NCBI RefSeq assembly: GCF_020091585.1
Contig: NZ_CP083583.1
Location: forward strand, 868,001 to 932,000
Length of the DNA stretch: 64,000 nt
Reading direction: 5' to 3'
Source of the DNA: Kovacikia minuta CCNUW1
Lineage (GTDB): Bacteria > Cyanobacteriota > Cyanobacteriia > Leptolyngbyales > Leptolyngbyaceae
Shown: piece after piece, positions 7,982 to 17,400 of the stretch
How the letters are laid out: the number at the start of each line of letters is the position of its first letter
How positions within the stretch are numbered: the first letter of the stretch is position 1
Program-made: the position numbers and the translations under genes
The notes under the pieces: generated by a model
What the model was told of the DNA's origin: nothing
The model's input: the letters and a program-made list of their open reading frames with translations, nothing else
Databases searched by the model: none

Positions 7982-8620
7982 ATGCGAAAACCTGTCCGGA
8001 TTGGCATCGGTGGACCTGTGGGGTCGGGTAAGACAGCGTTATTGGATCAACTTTGTAAACGATTGCGCCAACATTATTCGATCGCGGCCATTACGAACGA
8101 TATTTTCACCAAGGAAGATGCGGAGTTTCTGACCCGCAGTGGGGCATTGAGCAGCGATCGCATTCGGGGGGTAGAAACGGGTGGTTGCCCCCATACAGCC
8201 ATTCGGGATGACATTTCCATGAACCAGTATGCGATCGACGAAATGATTCTGCTCCATCCAGATTTAGATATTTTATTTGTTGAAAGTGGGGGTGATAATC
8301 TGGCGGCAACCTTCAGCCCAGAACTGGTGGATAGCCACATTTATGTGATTGATGTGGCAGAAGGGGATAAGATTCCCCGCAAGGGGGGACCCGGTATCAC
8401 CAAGTCGCCGCTACTGGTGATCAACAAAATTGATCTGGCACCTTACGTTGGGGCTGATCTAAATGTTATGGAGCGAGACTCTCAACGCATGCGGGGAAAT
8501 CGTCCGTTTATTTTCTCCAACCTGCGAACTGGGGAAGGTCTGGACGCCATCATCGACTGGATCGAATCTGAAGTTTTATTGCTGGATCGGGGAACAATCC
8601 CTGTTCCCACCCTCCCCTGA
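7982..8620 (+). CDS. ureG: Urease accessory GTPase UreG
   Basis: SIMIBI-class GTPase that powers nickel insertion into apo-urease. P-loop [11 protein letters not shown] at residues 10-20, metal-binding CPH at residues 69-71 ([13 protein letters not shown]), LFVESGGDN, and [11 protein letters not shown] as G4 motif. 212 residues, full length. Start ATG 7982 is supported by AAGGAG eight bases upstream. It follows ureE on the same strand. The structural urease genes are not in this window. Confidence 0.96.
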   Translation: MRKPVRIGIGGPVGSGKTALLDQLCKRLRQHYSIAAITNDIFTKEDAEFLTRSGALSSDRIRGVETGGCPHTAIRDDISMNQYAIDEMILLHPDLDILFVESGGDNLAATFSPELVDSHIYVIDVAEGDKIPRKGGPGITKSPLLVINKIDLAPYVGADLNVMERDSQRMRGNRPFIFSNLRTGEGLDAIIDWIESEVLLLDRGTIPVPTLP

Positions 8621-8696
8621 TTTCTCAAGCCAGAGAAACTTGTGGCAAAAAGAGTTCCTTAGGATAGAGTAGGTAGATAAAGTCTGATACTTGGAT

Positions 8697-9059
8697 ATGC
8701 GGCTCGAAGACATTTATCGATACTTCCAGGAACCACCCGTTACCTATCTCAACCAGGAACTGGCTGTTTGCTATGTCCTCTTTGTTCTGCTGAGAGGAGA
8801 TTCCTACGGGACTGAGCTAATCCTGTTGCTGGAGCGGGATCACTCAACCTATCGGCTGTCTGATACGGTTCTTTATAATGCCTTGAAATTTCTGGAGCAA
8901 GAAGCCGTCATCACAGGCTATTGGAAGAAAGTGGGAGGGCGAGGTCGCCCCCGTCGCATGTACAATATTCTTCCTGATGCCCACAGTCAGGCTGAGTCCT
9001 TAGCCCAACTGTGGCAAAACTATATGGCTGAGCGGGGGCAATTGACTCCTGTTGAATAG
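8697..9059 (+). CDS. PadR-family transcriptional regulator
   Basis: A small winged-helix regulator of about 120 residues. PadR features: LLRGDSYGTELILLL (helix-turn-helix entry), LSDTVLYNALKFLEQEAVI (recognition helix and wing), and GGRGRPRRMYNIL (the wing with the family's G-RR-YY-type motif). I favour ATG 8697 (MRLEDIYRYF) over TTG 8691; no clear ribosome-binding site precedes either. It stands alone between ureG and a convergent gene; its target is unknown. Confidence 0.85.
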   Translation: MRLEDIYRYFQEPPVTYLNQELAVCYVLFVLLRGDSYGTELILLLERDHSTYRLSDTVLYNALKFLEQEAVITGYWKKVGGRGRPRRMYNILPDAHSQAESLAQLWQNYMAERGQLTPVE

Positions 9060-9083
9060 GAACGGCTTTTGGCGCTCCTTTGG

Positions 9084-9827
9084 TTATTTACTTGAAAAGA
9101 GTTTATAGAGTTGGGGCACGGGGCTGCTGAATTCGGGATGGCGGAATTTCCAGATTGGGTCTTCAATGCCAATTTCCTCGAAGGTACGATCGCGGCTGAA
9201 ACAGGAGGGACATTCACCACATCCTCCTTCAATGCCAAGACTGCAATCGTGGGTTAATTCAAAAATTGCTTGAAACTGGTCTCCCATCACGTTCATCGCC
9301 AAATTTGCACTTTCGACCCGAGTGAGATGCATCAGGGGCGTATGGATCTTGAAGGCTGCCGGATCACGCCATAACCCTTCACCCAGGACTCTGGCCATTA
9401 AATCAATAAAATCCTGACGGGGATTAAAATCCTTTGCGAAGTCCTCTCTGCAAACACCCATAACCAGATCCTTGATCCCCCTTGCTGCAGCCTGATTTGC
9501 TGCCAGGGTCAGAATCAGGATATTTTGAGCAGAGGGGAAGTCGGACTCTCCCTCCTTTGGGTGCTGAGGTGTGGATGCGGGTTGCTCGTGCAAGGAACTT
9601 TGAAAGTAGGGCGAAGAGAGCGTGGGCGTCAGATTGATATCAACAATGTCGTGGCTGGCGAGGGAGAGCATTTCGGCAACTGCGATCGCACTCTCAATCT
9701 CAATTTGACCATGGTGCCCATAACTACAGGTAATCCCATGAACTTCATCAAACTGCTGGCACGCCAATGCAGCACAGGTTGTAGAGATTTGCCCTCCGTC
9801 CAGGACACATAGAGCTTTGGTCGGCAT
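9084..9827 (-). CDS. QueC-like (7-cyano-7-deazaguanine synthase family) protein with a degenerate PP-loop
   Basis: QueC makes preQ0 from CDG with ATP and ammonia. The fold is recognisable: SYGHHGQIEIESA in the place of the family's DYGQRH, an NILILTLAANQAA helix, GVCREDF, ELTHDC, and four zinc-type cysteines at C195, C203, C206 and C209 (GGCGECPSC). The nucleotide loop, normally SGGxDSTT, is DGGQISTT at residues 10-17, so the leading Ser and the conserved Asp are lost. ATP chemistry may be changed or absent. ATG 9827 is preferred because GAGGAG lies just upstream; an ORF extends to 9854. Convergent with the PadR gene. May be a paralogue with another substrate. Confidence 0.75.
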   Translation of the reverse strand: MPTKALCVLDGGQISTTCAALACQQFDEVHGITCSYGHHGQIEIESAIAVAEMLSLASHDIVDINLTPTLSSPYFQSSLHEQPASTPQHPKEGESDFPSAQNILILTLAANQAAARGIKDLVMGVCREDFAKDFNPRQDFIDLMARVLGEGLWRDPAAFKIHTPLMHLTRVESANLAMNVMGDQFQAIFELTHDCSLGIEGGCGECPSCFSRDRTFEEIGIEDPIWKFRHPEFSSPVPQLYKLFSSK

Positions 9828-9973
9828 AACGAACTCCTCAACAGGCACAAACAAGGTGGGATCAAGATCGGGTTCCCAATTTACGGGAGCAGCACTGGAA
9901 AATTTCCTGAAAATGTAAACTTACATGAATAGACTTACCAGCCAAACCTTCAAATCTGCTATTGGAGATGATT

Positions 9974-10264
9974 TCAGGTTGTTTGGCTAAAATGAAGCTG
10001 CCCTGGGGTCTCTGGAAATACAGGGGTAGAAAGCGCCTGGGGAACATAATTTCTGAACGGGAGCCGCTGCTGACTTGCCAATATCTGGGCAATTTTTAAC
10101 GCACTTTCATAAAGCAGAGAGCTGCAATAGATCTGACCTTCGGTTGATTCATCCCGCCCCGAACGGAGCTCGATCGCCTCTTCCAGACAATAAACGGTAA
10201 ACATAGGTTTTGGCTGATCCATCGCTTGGCTAAACCCGGAAAGGTACGTAGATAAACACAACAT
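9974..10264 (-). CDS. Hypothetical protein, 96 residues
   Basis: Not recognised. The internal segment MFTVYCLEEAIELRSGRDES followed by LYESALKIAQILASQQRLP reads like a small folded cytosolic protein, with no signal peptide or membrane segment. Two in-frame ATGs exist (10264 and 10222, MDQPKP); neither has a strong ribosome-binding site. It lies 147 bp upstream of the QueC-like gene on the same strand, so co-transcription is possible. Coding status is moderately likely from amino-acid composition alone. Confidence 0.5.
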   Translation of the reverse strand: MLCLSTYLSGFSQAMDQPKPMFTVYCLEEAIELRSGRDESTEGQIYCSSLLYESALKIAQILASQQRLPFRNYVPQALSTPVFPETPGQLHFSQTT

Positions 10265-10550
10265 GGTTAATGCAAATACACCTGGAAGCTGAAAAAGGGG
10301 ATGTAGTTGGAAAGCGTCCCTGGGAGTCTTGGGCTAGAAAGAACGAGTTGATTGAGGGCAACATTTTACTTAAATGCTTGTATTTAGCTTGACATTCAAC
10401 TTCGTTCTCAACAATCGCAGTTTAGGCTGCTAAGAAAGAACTTAAGGGATGGTTGTTTTCCTTGGCACAAATCAGCTCCACCCGGATTTTCAGCCCTTAC
10501 CCCCTTGAATGCGTGGAGAGTGATAAACTCGCTTAAAATCAATAAAGTGC

Positions 10551-10604
10551 TTATCTTCAGAGAAAGCCTCATTATCTTCGGAAGAAAAGCCTTATCTTCG
10601 AAGG
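10551..10604. repeat. Three imperfect TTATCTTC direct repeats in the 10265-10657 gap
   Basis: TTATCTTCAGAGAAAGCC, TTATCTTCGGAAGAAAAGCC and TTATCTTCGAAGG occur in tandem 65-120 bp before the AAA-like gene. Each also holds a short GAA/TTC inverted repeat. They could be regulatory. The remainder of this 393-bp gap shows no gene or RNA that I recognise. Confidence 0.4.
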
Positions 10605-10669
10605 TTGCATTTGTAAAATTTGATTCCTCTTCATTACTATATTTGCTCTAACTATACTTGTTGCTATCA

Positions 10670-12034
10670 ATGAATCGACCAATACGAAGGCGACGACGAG
10701 GAGTGGTGCTGACTCCTTGGGGATTGCAAAAACTTCAAGCTGCAAGATCCAGGGTGGAATTGGAGAAAAATTCTGGTAACCGCTTCACTCTGGAAGATCT
10801 GGGTGACCGCACCGGGCTATCCGTCGATACGTTAATCAAAGTTTTTGCCCGCGATATAGGGGTCGATCGTCAAACATTAAGAAATTGCTTTAGCGCATTT
10901 GATCTGGTTTTAGAGCCAGATGATTTCGTTACCCCAGAACCACGCCCCCAGGAAGTAGAAATTCCGGTTCCGACACCAGACCCAGACCCGTGGGAACCAG
11001 AACCACCGGGTGGACAGGTTCCATTAGACTCAGTTTTTTATATTGAGCGCATTGCTGCCGGAGCTGCCACACGCACCTCGATCGAAGCTGATTGTCAGCG
11101 AGCGATCGCCCAGCCAGGCGCACTAGTTCGGATTAAAGCTCCCCGCCGAACGGGAAAAACCTCCCTCATCGCAAGAGTTTTGCACCAGGCAGCAAACTTT
11201 GGCTACCAGGTTGTGTCCTTAGACTTTCAATTGGCAGACAAAGCAATTTTCCACGATTTAGATAAGTTTTTACGCTGGTTCTGTGCCAGTGTTGGGTTAG
11301 GGATTCAGTTGCCCAACCGTATTTCAAACTATTGGGACGAGTTGTTTGGGAGCAAAGTAAGCTGCAAGATCTACTTTGAGCAGTACCTCCTTGCTGAAAC
11401 CACAACTCCTGTCGTGCTGGCTTTAGATGATGTAGACCAACTATTTCCCTATCCTGATCTGGCGGACGAATTTTTTGGATTGCTGCGTGCCTGGCACGAA
11501 GAGGCAAAAAACCGGGACATCTGGAAAAAACTGCGATTGGTCGTTGCCCACGCAACAGATGTTTATATCCCCCTGAGTGTGCATAAGTCGCCGTTTAACG
11601 TTGGGCTACCAGTTGAATTGCCGCCGTTTACACCCGAACAGGTGCAGGAACTCGCTCAACGGCATGGGTTAAATTGGTCAGCCCAACAGACAGAACAGTT
11701 GCTTAACTTTGTTGGGGGGCAACCCTACCTGACGCGACTGGCTATCTATCACGTCTGGCGTCAAGATACGACTTTAGAACAATTGGTGCAGATGACTCCA
11801 ACCGCCACTGGAATTTATCGTGACCACCTACAGCGACAACTCTGGATTTTGCAGCAGGATGTTGAACTAGAGAAGGCATTTTGTCAGGTTTTGATGGCAG
11901 AGGCTTCAGCCGAACTCGATTTAATTCAGGCATTTAAGCTGCAAAGCATCGGATTAATCGAATTGCGGGGCAAGCAGGCTAAACCAAGTTGTCAACTTTA
12001 TTCTCAATACTTTCGTAGCTATCTGAAGAAGTAA
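10670..12034 (+). CDS. AAA-like (AAA_35-type) ATPase with N-terminal vMAP-like helical domain
   Basis: Residues about 1-85 begin with an Arg-rich stretch (RPIRRRRRG) followed by LTPWGLQKLQAAR and FTLEDLGDRTGLSVDTLIKVF, which resembles the N-terminal domain of cyanobacterial vWA-MoxR-associated (vMAP) proteins. A proline/glutamate-rich linker follows (about 85-120). The ATPase has Walker A RRTGKTSL, Walker B VVLALDDVDQLF, and a GGQPYLTRLA motif typical of the AAA-like family. These modules usually sit in signalling or conflict proteins; the client is unknown. The start is ATG 10670 (TTG 10658 is also in frame). The carotenoid oxygenase gene lies 171 bp downstream. An AAA-like module recurs at the C-terminus of the giant kinase at 14489. 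Confidence 0.8.
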   Translation: MNRPIRRRRRGVVLTPWGLQKLQAARSRVELEKNSGNRFTLEDLGDRTGLSVDTLIKVFARDIGVDRQTLRNCFSAFDLVLEPDDFVTPEPRPQEVEIPVPTPDPDPWEPEPPGGQVPLDSVFYIERIAAGAATRTSIEADCQRAIAQPGALVRIKAPRRTGKTSLIARVLHQAANFGYQVVSLDFQLADKAIFHDLDKFLRWFCASVGLGIQLPNRISNYWDELFGSKVSCKIYFEQYLLAETTTPVVLALDDVDQLFPYPDLADEFFGLLRAWHEEAKNRDIWKKLRLVVAHATDVYIPLSVHKSPFNVGLPVELPPFTPEQVQELAQRHGLNWSAQQTEQLLNFVGGQPYLTRLAIYHVWRQDTTLEQLVQMTPTATGIYRDHLQRQLWILQQDVELEKAFCQVLMAEASAELDLIQAFKLQSIGLIELRGKQAKPSCQLYSQYFRSYLKK

Positions 12035-12143
12035 TTAGAAATCTTACTCTTTATTCTTAATTCTCAGTTCTTCTCAGCAATTTACTCTCTTTAATATCCT
12101 CTTCAGGAAAGCTAGAATCGACCTGAAAATAAACGCTGCCCGC

Positions 12144-12173
12144 CGCTCCTTCATAAAGTTTGATAAAGGAGCG
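12144..12173 (+). other. Hairpin in the leader of the carotenoid oxygenase gene
   Basis: CGCTCCTTCAT pairs with ATAAAGGAGCG across an 8-base loop, 33 bp before the ATG at 12206. No T-run follows, so it is not an obvious intrinsic terminator; it may be a 5' UTR structure or a small inverted-repeat operator. Confidence 0.4.
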
Positions 12174-12205
12174 CGGTCGTAGTTCTATCCCCTCTAGAGG
12201 AAGCA

Positions 12206-14317
12206 ATGGTTCAAGAATTACCCCGCCCATTTGAGTCTCAAGTTTTCAACTGCTGTCCATTGGTTCCCCAATCCATTCTGACGGCGAATCGATATGAACT
12301 GACCGATACCAGGCTAGAGATTGAGGGAACCTTGCCAGAGGATTTGCACGGACATGTGTTTATTGTCGAACCCTGTGGCTCGATCGATTCGAATGGATTG
12401 CCCTACGCAGATGGCAATTCAATTTTGGGGGGGGATGGCATGATTTACCGTTTAGACTTTGACCACCAGGGGGAGGTGAGGCTGACATCCAGGTTAGTAA
12501 AACCACCCGATTTCTTTGCCGATAAAGCAACTCAGGCTGGAAGTGAATATGAACAGTACCAGTTTTGTAATCACGGCATCACCCGCTTTTCGCTTTCCCT
12601 GGGCTGCCGTAATCAGTTAAATACAGCTTTTTTGCCCATGAACTTTGGGGACAATACGGGCGATCGCCTGCTGGTCACCTATGATGCGGGTCGTCCCTAT
12701 GAGATTGATACGGAAACGTTAGAGGTGGTTACACCTGTGGGAGCGAATCAGGAATGGGTGGGGGAACTGGATGGGCTGAATGTCCCCTTTCAACTCTATA
12801 TGAGTACGGCGCATCCTGCATTTGATGAGTTTACCCAGCAAATGTTTACAGTTAACTTTGGTCGATCGCTCGGCAGCTTTCTGGAAACAATTCCGGCAAT
12901 TTTCGACATTAATCAATTGCCGCAGGAGTTGGATGATGTATTGTCTGCGATCGCGGATATATTTCGAACGGGCTTCCTGAAAGATATTTTTGTCACTTCT
13001 CTTAAGATCTTTCAAAACATCTGGCAACTCTATGCCAATTGGATTGAGAAGTTGATTGGAATTGATATGGAAAACTTCCTCTATCTCATTCGTTGGGATG
13101 GGGCAGGTTCAATTGAGCGCTGGAAGCTGGTGCTTCCCGATCGTTCTCCAGTACGAATTCAGCAATGCATCCACCAAATTGGGGTAACTCAAGATTATGT
13201 GGTGATTATGGACACTGCCTTTACCGTGGGAACCGATCAAATCATCAACAATCCGTTTCCCAGGAGCAAGGGAGGCGACCAACTGTTCAGACAAATCCTG
13301 GAGCGCCCGGCTGCTCCCGATTCCACGATTTACATTGTGCGACGGCGTGATTTGCAAGCAGGTCAGAAGCCCGCCTGTAGCCAGCATGAAGTAGAAGTGG
13401 TCGTCCAAAAAGTAACGATTCCCCTGGCAACTGCCCACTTTCTGCTGGATTATGACAATCCAGACGGCAACATGACGCTACATGCAGCCCACATTTGTGC
13501 AATGGAAGTCTCTGATTGGCTGCGTGAGCATGATTCCCTTGCCTTTGAACCGCACCCACCCGTACCCCGTCGCCTCTGTGGCATGATCCTGAACGAAGTG
13601 GATATTGGGCGGGTTGGCAAATATGTCATTAATGGCGAAACGGGTAGTTTTGTTGCATCTTCTGTGATTACCCATGATCCCTGTACCTGGGGCGTAGAGC
13701 TGTTTGCTTACATTACCAGAATGCCGACAACGGGGTTACCTCCCAAACGGCTTGAGAATATTTATTGGTGTACGCTGGGACTCTGGAAAGAGTTGATGAC
13801 CCAATTCATTTTCGATTTGTTTGAGGACTATCCTTATCAACTCATCCCGCGATCGGAAGTGCTGCGTCGGGCAGAAACAGGCATCCCGGCTTGCCTATTC
13901 CGGCTCGACACCGGATTAATGGAAATCGCGGATCACTATCTTTTGCCAGCCAGCCATTTAGTGCTTTCCCCCCAATTTGTGCCGCGTGGGGATGGGGAAG
14001 ATTCGACCAATGGCTATCTACTCTGCACGGTTTTCACCCCAATTCGAAGTGAAGTTTGGGTATTTGATGCCCAAGATCTGGCACGAGGTCCCCTCTGTAA
14101 ATTGCACCATCCTGCGTTTGTGTTTGCTTTCACACTACATACTGCCTGGTTGCCAGAAATTGGTCGTCGCCAAGCCAGCTATGCGATCGGTGTGCGACAG
14201 GATTACGATTATTTAGTTAAGCGCAAGTCCCCGGAGATTCAACAGTTCTTCGAGAAAGAAGTCTACCCCCACTTTGAAGCCAATCTCAACAACACAGATA
14301 GCATAGATAGCAGGTGA
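12206..14317 (+). CDS. Carotenoid oxygenase (RPE65/CCD family), unusually long
   Basis: Non-haem iron dioxygenase that cleaves carotenoids or apocarotenoids at a double bond. Family features: NRYELTDTRLEIEGTLPEDL-type entry, GGDGMIYRL, and candidate iron-binding histidines at H203 (AHP), H323 (IHQIG), H426/H429 (LHAAH) and H645 (LHTAWLPE). 703 residues against about 480-530 for usual bacterial members; part of the excess is a hydrophobic, helical insert at about residues 220-295. AGAGGAAGCA precedes ATG 12206. The last codon and the TGA lie inside a heptamer repeat (AGG TGA C), so the C-terminus is set by the repeat. Substrate not predictable. Confidence 0.88.
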   Translation: MVQELPRPFESQVFNCCPLVPQSILTANRYELTDTRLEIEGTLPEDLHGHVFIVEPCGSIDSNGLPYADGNSILGGDGMIYRLDFDHQGEVRLTSRLVKPPDFFADKATQAGSEYEQYQFCNHGITRFSLSLGCRNQLNTAFLPMNFGDNTGDRLLVTYDAGRPYEIDTETLEVVTPVGANQEWVGELDGLNVPFQLYMSTAHPAFDEFTQQMFTVNFGRSLGSFLETIPAIFDINQLPQELDDVLSAIADIFRTGFLKDIFVTSLKIFQNIWQLYANWIEKLIGIDMENFLYLIRWDGAGSIERWKLVLPDRSPVRIQQCIHQIGVTQDYVVIMDTAFTVGTDQIINNPFPRSKGGDQLFRQILERPAAPDSTIYIVRRRDLQAGQKPACSQHEVEVVVQKVTIPLATAHFLLDYDNPDGNMTLHAAHICAMEVSDWLREHDSLAFEPHPPVPRRLCGMILNEVDIGRVGKYVINGETGSFVASSVITHDPCTWGVELFAYITRMPTTGLPPKRLENIYWCTLGLWKELMTQFIFDLFEDYPYQLIPRSEVLRRAETGIPACLFRLDTGLMEIADHYLLPASHLVLSPQFVPRGDGEDSTNGYLLCTVFTPIRSEVWVFDAQDLARGPLCKLHHPAFVFAFTLHTAWLPEIGRRQASYAIGVRQDYDYLVKRKSPEIQQFFEKEVYPHFEANLNNTDSIDSR

Positions 14318-14360
14318 CAGGTGACAGGTGATAGGTGATAGGTGGCAGGTGGCAGGTGAC
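14312..14360. repeat. Seven AGGTGAC-type heptamers (STRR) overlapping a stop codon
   Basis: AGGTGAC, AGGTGAC, AGGTGAT, AGGTGAT, AGGTGGC, AGGTGGC, AGGTGAC run without gaps. The first unit contains the stop codon of the carotenoid oxygenase. GTTCACT repeats follow near 14389-14405. Confidence 0.85.
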
Positions 14361-14488
14361 AGTTGTCCGTTTGGCAATTGTTCACTGTTCACTGTTCACT
14401 AGTCACTGTTTCTCAACTTAAAACTGCAAGCTGCTCCATTCTCCCCATCTCCCCCCTCCCATTCCCCATTCCTCCTCAGGTAACCCCG

Positions 14489-17400
14489 ATGATTACACTT
14501 CCTGGTTATGAAATTCTTGAAAAGATCCATGAAAGTAGTAGAACGGCTGTGTATCGAGGGTACTGCCAGCAACGGCAACAGCTAGTTATCATCAAAATTT
14601 TGAGTGCCGAGTATCCAACCTTGGAGGAAATTACCCATCTGCGGCACGAATATCTGATTCCCGGTGATCTTAATTGTGAGGGGGTGGTTAAACCCTATAG
14701 CCTGGAGCCTTACCAAAACGGCTATGCGCTGGTCTTGGAAGATTTTGATGGCGAATCCCTGAAAGAGGTGTTAAGTAGCGCCCCCCTATCCCTACCAGTC
14801 TGCTTAGAGATTGCGATCGCCCTCGCCCATACCCTTGAAACCCTGCACCAAGCCCACATCATCCATAAAGACATCAAGCCCAGCAATATCATCACGAATT
14901 TGGGCACCAATCAGGTCAAACTGACCGACTTTGGGATTGCCTCCCGCCTTTCCCAGGAGAGCCAGATTCCCCAAAATCCAAATTTAATTGAAGGTACGCT
15001 GACCTACATGTCGCCAGAACAGACGGGCAGAATGAACCGTTCCATCGACTACCGAACAGACTTCTACTCCCTGGGTATCACGCTCTATGAAATGCTAACC
15101 GGAAATGTGCCGTTTACTAGCCCAGACCCAATGGAACTGGTTCATTGCCATATTGCGAAGCAACCTTTACCACTCACTCAGGCTAGAAGGGAGAGGGCAG
15201 ACCTTGACGCGAGCGCTCAGTCAAACGAGGGCAGCGAACAAGACGCGGAAATGACAAGACACGGAGATGGGAAGAATTCAAAATTAACTCAAAACTCAAA
15301 ACTCAAAACTCAAAACTCTCTTTCTCAAACCCCACTCTCCAGGGATGCCGTTCCCGAAGTTGTCTCCAACATCGTCATGAAGCTGTTGGCGAAGAATGCT
15401 GAAGATCGCTATCAGAACGCTGCTGGTCTCAGGTTTGATCTGGAAACTTGCTTGCGCCAATTGCAAACAACAGGAACGATCAAGAACTTTACATTGGGTA
15501 CCCGTGATTATGGTAGCCAGCTTCTCATTCCTCAAAAGCTTTATGGCAGAGAACAGGAAGTTGCCGCGTTAATGGCAGCCTTTGAACGAGTCTCTGGAGG
15601 GATGAGGGATGGGGGCGGAGGGATGACCACACCCCACACCCTACGCCCCATACCCTCGCGGAGTGAACTGATGCTGGTCACGGGCTACTCTGGGATTGGC
15701 AAAACTTCCATTGTGCATGAAGTCCATAAACCGATCGTAGAAGCACGGGGATATTTTATTGCCGGGAAGTTTGACCAGTTCAAACGCAGCATTCCCTATG
15801 CTGCGCTGATTCAAGCATTTCAAGAGTTAATCCGCCAACTTCTGACCGAAAGTGAGGTGCAAATTGCCCGTTGGAAAGCCAAATTACTGGATGCATTGGG
15901 TGTCAACGGTCAGGTGATTATCGATGTCATTCCAGAGGTCGAACTCATCCTTGGATCTCAGCCAGAAGTGCCAGATGTGGGATCTGCTGAGGCTCAAAAC
16001 CGCTTTAACCGAATCTTTCAGCAGTTTGTGAGCGTTTTCTGCCAGGATGAGCATCCCCTGGTTATTTTTCTAGATGACCTGCAATGGGCAGATTTGGCAT
16101 CCCTGAAGCTGATCCAGCTGTTGACAACCGACGACAGTAGACGGTATCTGCTTTTGATTGGTGCTTACCGTGACAATGAAGTTACCCCTACCCATCCGCT
16201 GGTTCAAATGCTGGAAAAGATCCAGGCGACGGGTGCTGTGATCAACACAATTACCGTTGGTCCGTTGCAAAGCCACCACACCATTGAGCTTGTGGCAGAA
16301 ACGTTGAACGAATCGATCGGCTCTACTCGAATTACTCCGCTGGCTGAACTGGTATTTAACAAAACCCAGGGCAACCCTTTCTTTATCACTCAGTTACTCA
16401 AGACGCTTTATGCTGAGAGCCTATTGCTCTATCAGGTAGATACTGACAGTTGGCAATGGGATATCCAGCAAATTCAAGCGGTTGGAATTACTGACTACAC
16501 GATCGTTGAACTGATTTCACGGAACATTCGTAAGTTGCCGCCCGCAACACAAACGATTCTTCAATTGGCAGCCTGCATAGGGAACCAGTTCAATTTGGAT
16601 ATTCTGGCGATCGTGCATGAAAGCTCTGACTTTGTGACTGCAACACAACTATGGGCAGCCCTGCAAGCCGGGTTAATTCTGCCCTTGTCCCATACCTACA
16701 AAGTTCCCCTTGTCTTTGAGGAAGCTGATTCCACCACGCTTAATATCAACGAAATCACCGTTGGTTATCGGTTCTTGCACGATCGGGTGCAGCAGGCAGC
16801 CTATTCCCTGATTCCCGAGTCTGAGAAAAAAGCAACGCACTTAAAAATTGGTCAGCTTTTGCTGGAGAACACAACCCCTGAGGCACAAAAAGAAAATATT
16901 TTTGCATTAGTTAACCAACTCAATTTTGGCACTGACCTGCTAACAACCCAGGCTGAAAAAGATGAGTTGGCAAAACTCAATCTGATCGCAGGTCAGAAGG
17001 CGAAGGCTGCAATGGCTTGCGAAGCAGCCGTAAACTACTTGAATGTAGGTCTTAGTTTGTTAGCCTCAAACAGTTGGCAACAGCAGTATGAATTAACCCT
17101 TCTATTTTTTTTAGAAACAGCGGAAGCAGAATATCTCAACACTAACTTTGAACAAGCCAATAGAATTTGTGAACAGGCGCTCATCCAGTCAAAAACCGTG
17201 CTAGATACGGCGAAATTCTACGAATTAAAAATTAAGATCTATCTGGCTCAAAACCAAATCAAAGAAGCTTTAGATACTGGACTGCAAGTTTTAGAAATAT
17301 TAGGGGTTTCCCTGTCTCAAACATCCCCCGAAGCAATCAAAACGGATGAACTGGCGAAGTTGCCAATCATGACGGATGCAGACAAGGTGGCTGCCATGCA

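Noticed and set aside
14312-14410. CRISPR-like array from the heptamer repeats
   Set aside because: Units are 7 bp in direct tandem without spacers and no cas gene is near; they are STRR-type repeats.
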